The notes under the pieces: generated by a model
What the model was told of the DNA's origin: nothing
Database searches by the model: none
Seen by the model: only the letters and a program-made list of their open reading frames with translations
Made by a program: the position numbers and the translations under genes
Source of the DNA: Ferribacterium limneticum
Lineage (GTDB): Bacteria > Pseudomonadota > Gammaproteobacteria > Burkholderiales > Rhodocyclaceae
Assembly: GCF_020510565.1 (NCBI RefSeq)
Contig: NZ_CP075189.1
Span: forward strand, 801,001-865,000
Length of the DNA stretch: 64,000 nt
Direction: 5' to 3'
In this document: positions 63,413 to 64,000 of the stretch, piece after piece
Numbering within the stretch: position 1 is the first letter of the stretch
How the letters are laid out: every line of letters starts with the position of its first letter

Positions 63413-63568
63413 AATGGAAGAAGGTTGTGTTGCGGCGCTGATGAGGCGTTGGCAACACGTTGTGATTGCATCTGTTCTTGTCCTTTAGCCGGGCTTATTT
63501 GGCAAAGACAAGACAGCACAAATATGAGTTGCCTGTAGCCGCTCTCTAACGAGAGTACAAGGTTATAG

Positions 63569-64000
<432 letters not shown>

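Overview
The window is a contiguous stretch of a betaproteobacterial chromosome. The 16S rRNA sequence and the flagellar gene order look most like Rhodocyclales (Dechloromonas/Azonexus-like), but that placement is from recognition, not from a computed tree. There is no IS element, prophage or CRISPR array. About 45 kb is one flagellar and chemotaxis super-cluster, followed by a surface-glycan or flagellin-modification island, a short mixed region, and the start of an rRNA operon.

Layout: (1) 1-4312, chemotaxis genes on +: the tail of one cheV-like gene, then cheV, cheY, cheZ and cheA. (2) 4484-12321, flhB-flhA-flhF-flhG-fliA-motC-motD on +, a chain of overlapping genes that carries export gate, polar placement, sigma-28 and motor. 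(3) 12340-13818, flgA, flgM and flgN on -, with a near-perfect sigma-28 promoter before flgM. (4) 13914-24782, flgBCDEFGHIJKL and a small lipoprotein gene on +. (5) 24776-35803, fliFGHIJKLMNOPQR on -. (6) 35935-38824, a FleS/FleR-type sensor and sigma-54 activator, then fliE behind a sigma-54-type promoter. (7) 38833-44561 on -, fliC, flaG, fliD, fliS, a fliT with no normal start codon, a second fliK-like gene, a free-standing FlhB C-domain gene, and ycgR. (8) 44761-58215 on -, a diguanylate cyclase followed by an aminotransferase, an ATP-grasp/HAD fusion, a glycosyltransferase/methyltransferase fusion, an FkbM methyltransferase, a TagD-like cytidylyltransferase, a TagF-like glycerophosphotransferase and a 1342-residue multi-domain glycosyltransferase that ends 200 bp before fliC. 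Parts of this island are visibly AT-richer than the flagellar genes. (9) 58261-61124, an odd tRNA-Thr, an unrecognised protein, an IclR regulator and an orphan ParA. (10) 61193-64000, initiator tRNA, then 16S, tRNA-Ile, tRNA-Ala and the 5' end of 23S.

How it works together: FleS/FleR and sigma-54 probably switch on middle genes such as flgB and fliE. FliA (sigma-28), held by FlgM until the hook is complete, would drive the late genes fliC, flgM and probably flgK. FlhF and FlhG set flagellar position and number. CheA/Y/Z/V steer the motor. The diguanylate cyclase at the head of the modification island and the PilZ protein YcgR suggest a c-di-GMP input on motility. The island next to fliC probably decorates flagellin or another surface polymer, possibly with glycerol-phosphate.

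Most unusual points: a fliT whose only plausible start is CTG (or ATC); an exceptionally short flagellin beside the modification island; an FlhG with a degenerate P-loop; a second FliK plus FlhB-C-domain pair; a 14-bp sequence present five times; and an atypical tRNA-Thr.
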